In this document: in pieces, positions 63,958 to 64,000 of the stretch
How the letters are laid out: the number at the start of each line of letters is the position of its first letter
Position numbering within the stretch: position 1 is the first letter of the stretch
Notes under the pieces: generated by a model
Databases searched by the model: none
Seen by the model: only the letters and a program-made list of their open reading frames with translations
Told to the model about the DNA's origin: nothing
Made by a program: the position numbers and the translations under genes
Assembly (NCBI RefSeq): GCF_900215145.1
Contig: NZ_OBDO01000009.1
Coordinates: 186,001-250,000 of the forward strand
Length of the DNA stretch: 64,000 nucleotides
Origin: Geodermatophilus sabuli
Lineage (GTDB): Bacteria > Actinomycetota > Actinomycetes > Mycobacteriales > Geodermatophilaceae
Direction: 5' to 3'

Positions 63958-64000
63958 GCCGGCGCGCGGCCGGCCGGTCAGCCCCTCGGGGTCTCCGGCC

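Overview
The window looks like the chromosome of a high-GC actinobacterium, most likely a motile member of the Geodermatophilaceae (Blastococcus, Geodermatophilus or Modestobacter type). The reasons are the very GC-rich codon use, the frequent GTG starts, the ATGA/GTGA stop-start overlaps and the Gram-positive-style flagellar gene set with no P- or L-ring genes. Assignment below order level is inference.

Left part (1-14,244): a housekeeping block. It holds a DUF6542 membrane protein, ispH, a lipid-droplet-associated protein, xseA-xseB, a DUF4245 protein, glpX, a DUF1707 protein, a Pro/Gln-rich cysteine-repeat membrane protein, fumC, gltA, a small orphan protein and a large NlpC/P60 plus VanY cell-wall enzyme. 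From memory, this order resembles the ispH-Rv1109c-xseA-xseB and DUF4245-glpX-fum regions of Mycobacterium tuberculosis.

14,337-17,191: four leftward genes of unknown function, including a sigma-70-like DNA-binding protein, directly beside the flagellar genes.

17,393-48,846: a compact flagellar cluster of about 30 genes. A leftward unit (flgN-flgK-flgL-fliW-csrA) diverges from the sigma gene fliA. Then come fliC, fliD-fliS-(fliT-like), a long assembly operon flgB to flgE, flbD-motA-motB-fliL, and fliM to flhF. I see a recurrent TCAA-like box, 16 bp, then a GCCGATgg-like box in front of five of these units, and hairpin terminators after nearly all of them. Together they give a self-consistent sigma-28 operon map. 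CsrA and FliW suggest post-transcriptional control of flagellin. No chemotaxis gene is present, FliM lacks the usual CheY-binding N-terminus, FlhF has lost its P-loop, and no flgF, flgG, flgM or flhG is seen.

Right part (49,027-64,000): an AbiEi-type gene in a small flanked cassette, then more housekeeping genes (a PIN-PhoH ATPase, a DUF885 peptidase-like protein, a cis-prenyltransferase, hemolysin III, a geranylgeranyl-reductase-like flavoprotein and a DUF255 protein). After these lies a decayed accessory stretch (about 58,940-63,300) with an excisionase-like remnant, a DUF2252 gene, a membrane protein and a 5'-truncated antiporter. The last gene encodes a secreted AMIN-like protein.

A dispersed hairpin repeat occurs five times between genes. 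Its inner loop is conserved (TCGCACGCTC) and its stem bases change in a compensating way. It is the best candidate here for an undescribed element.
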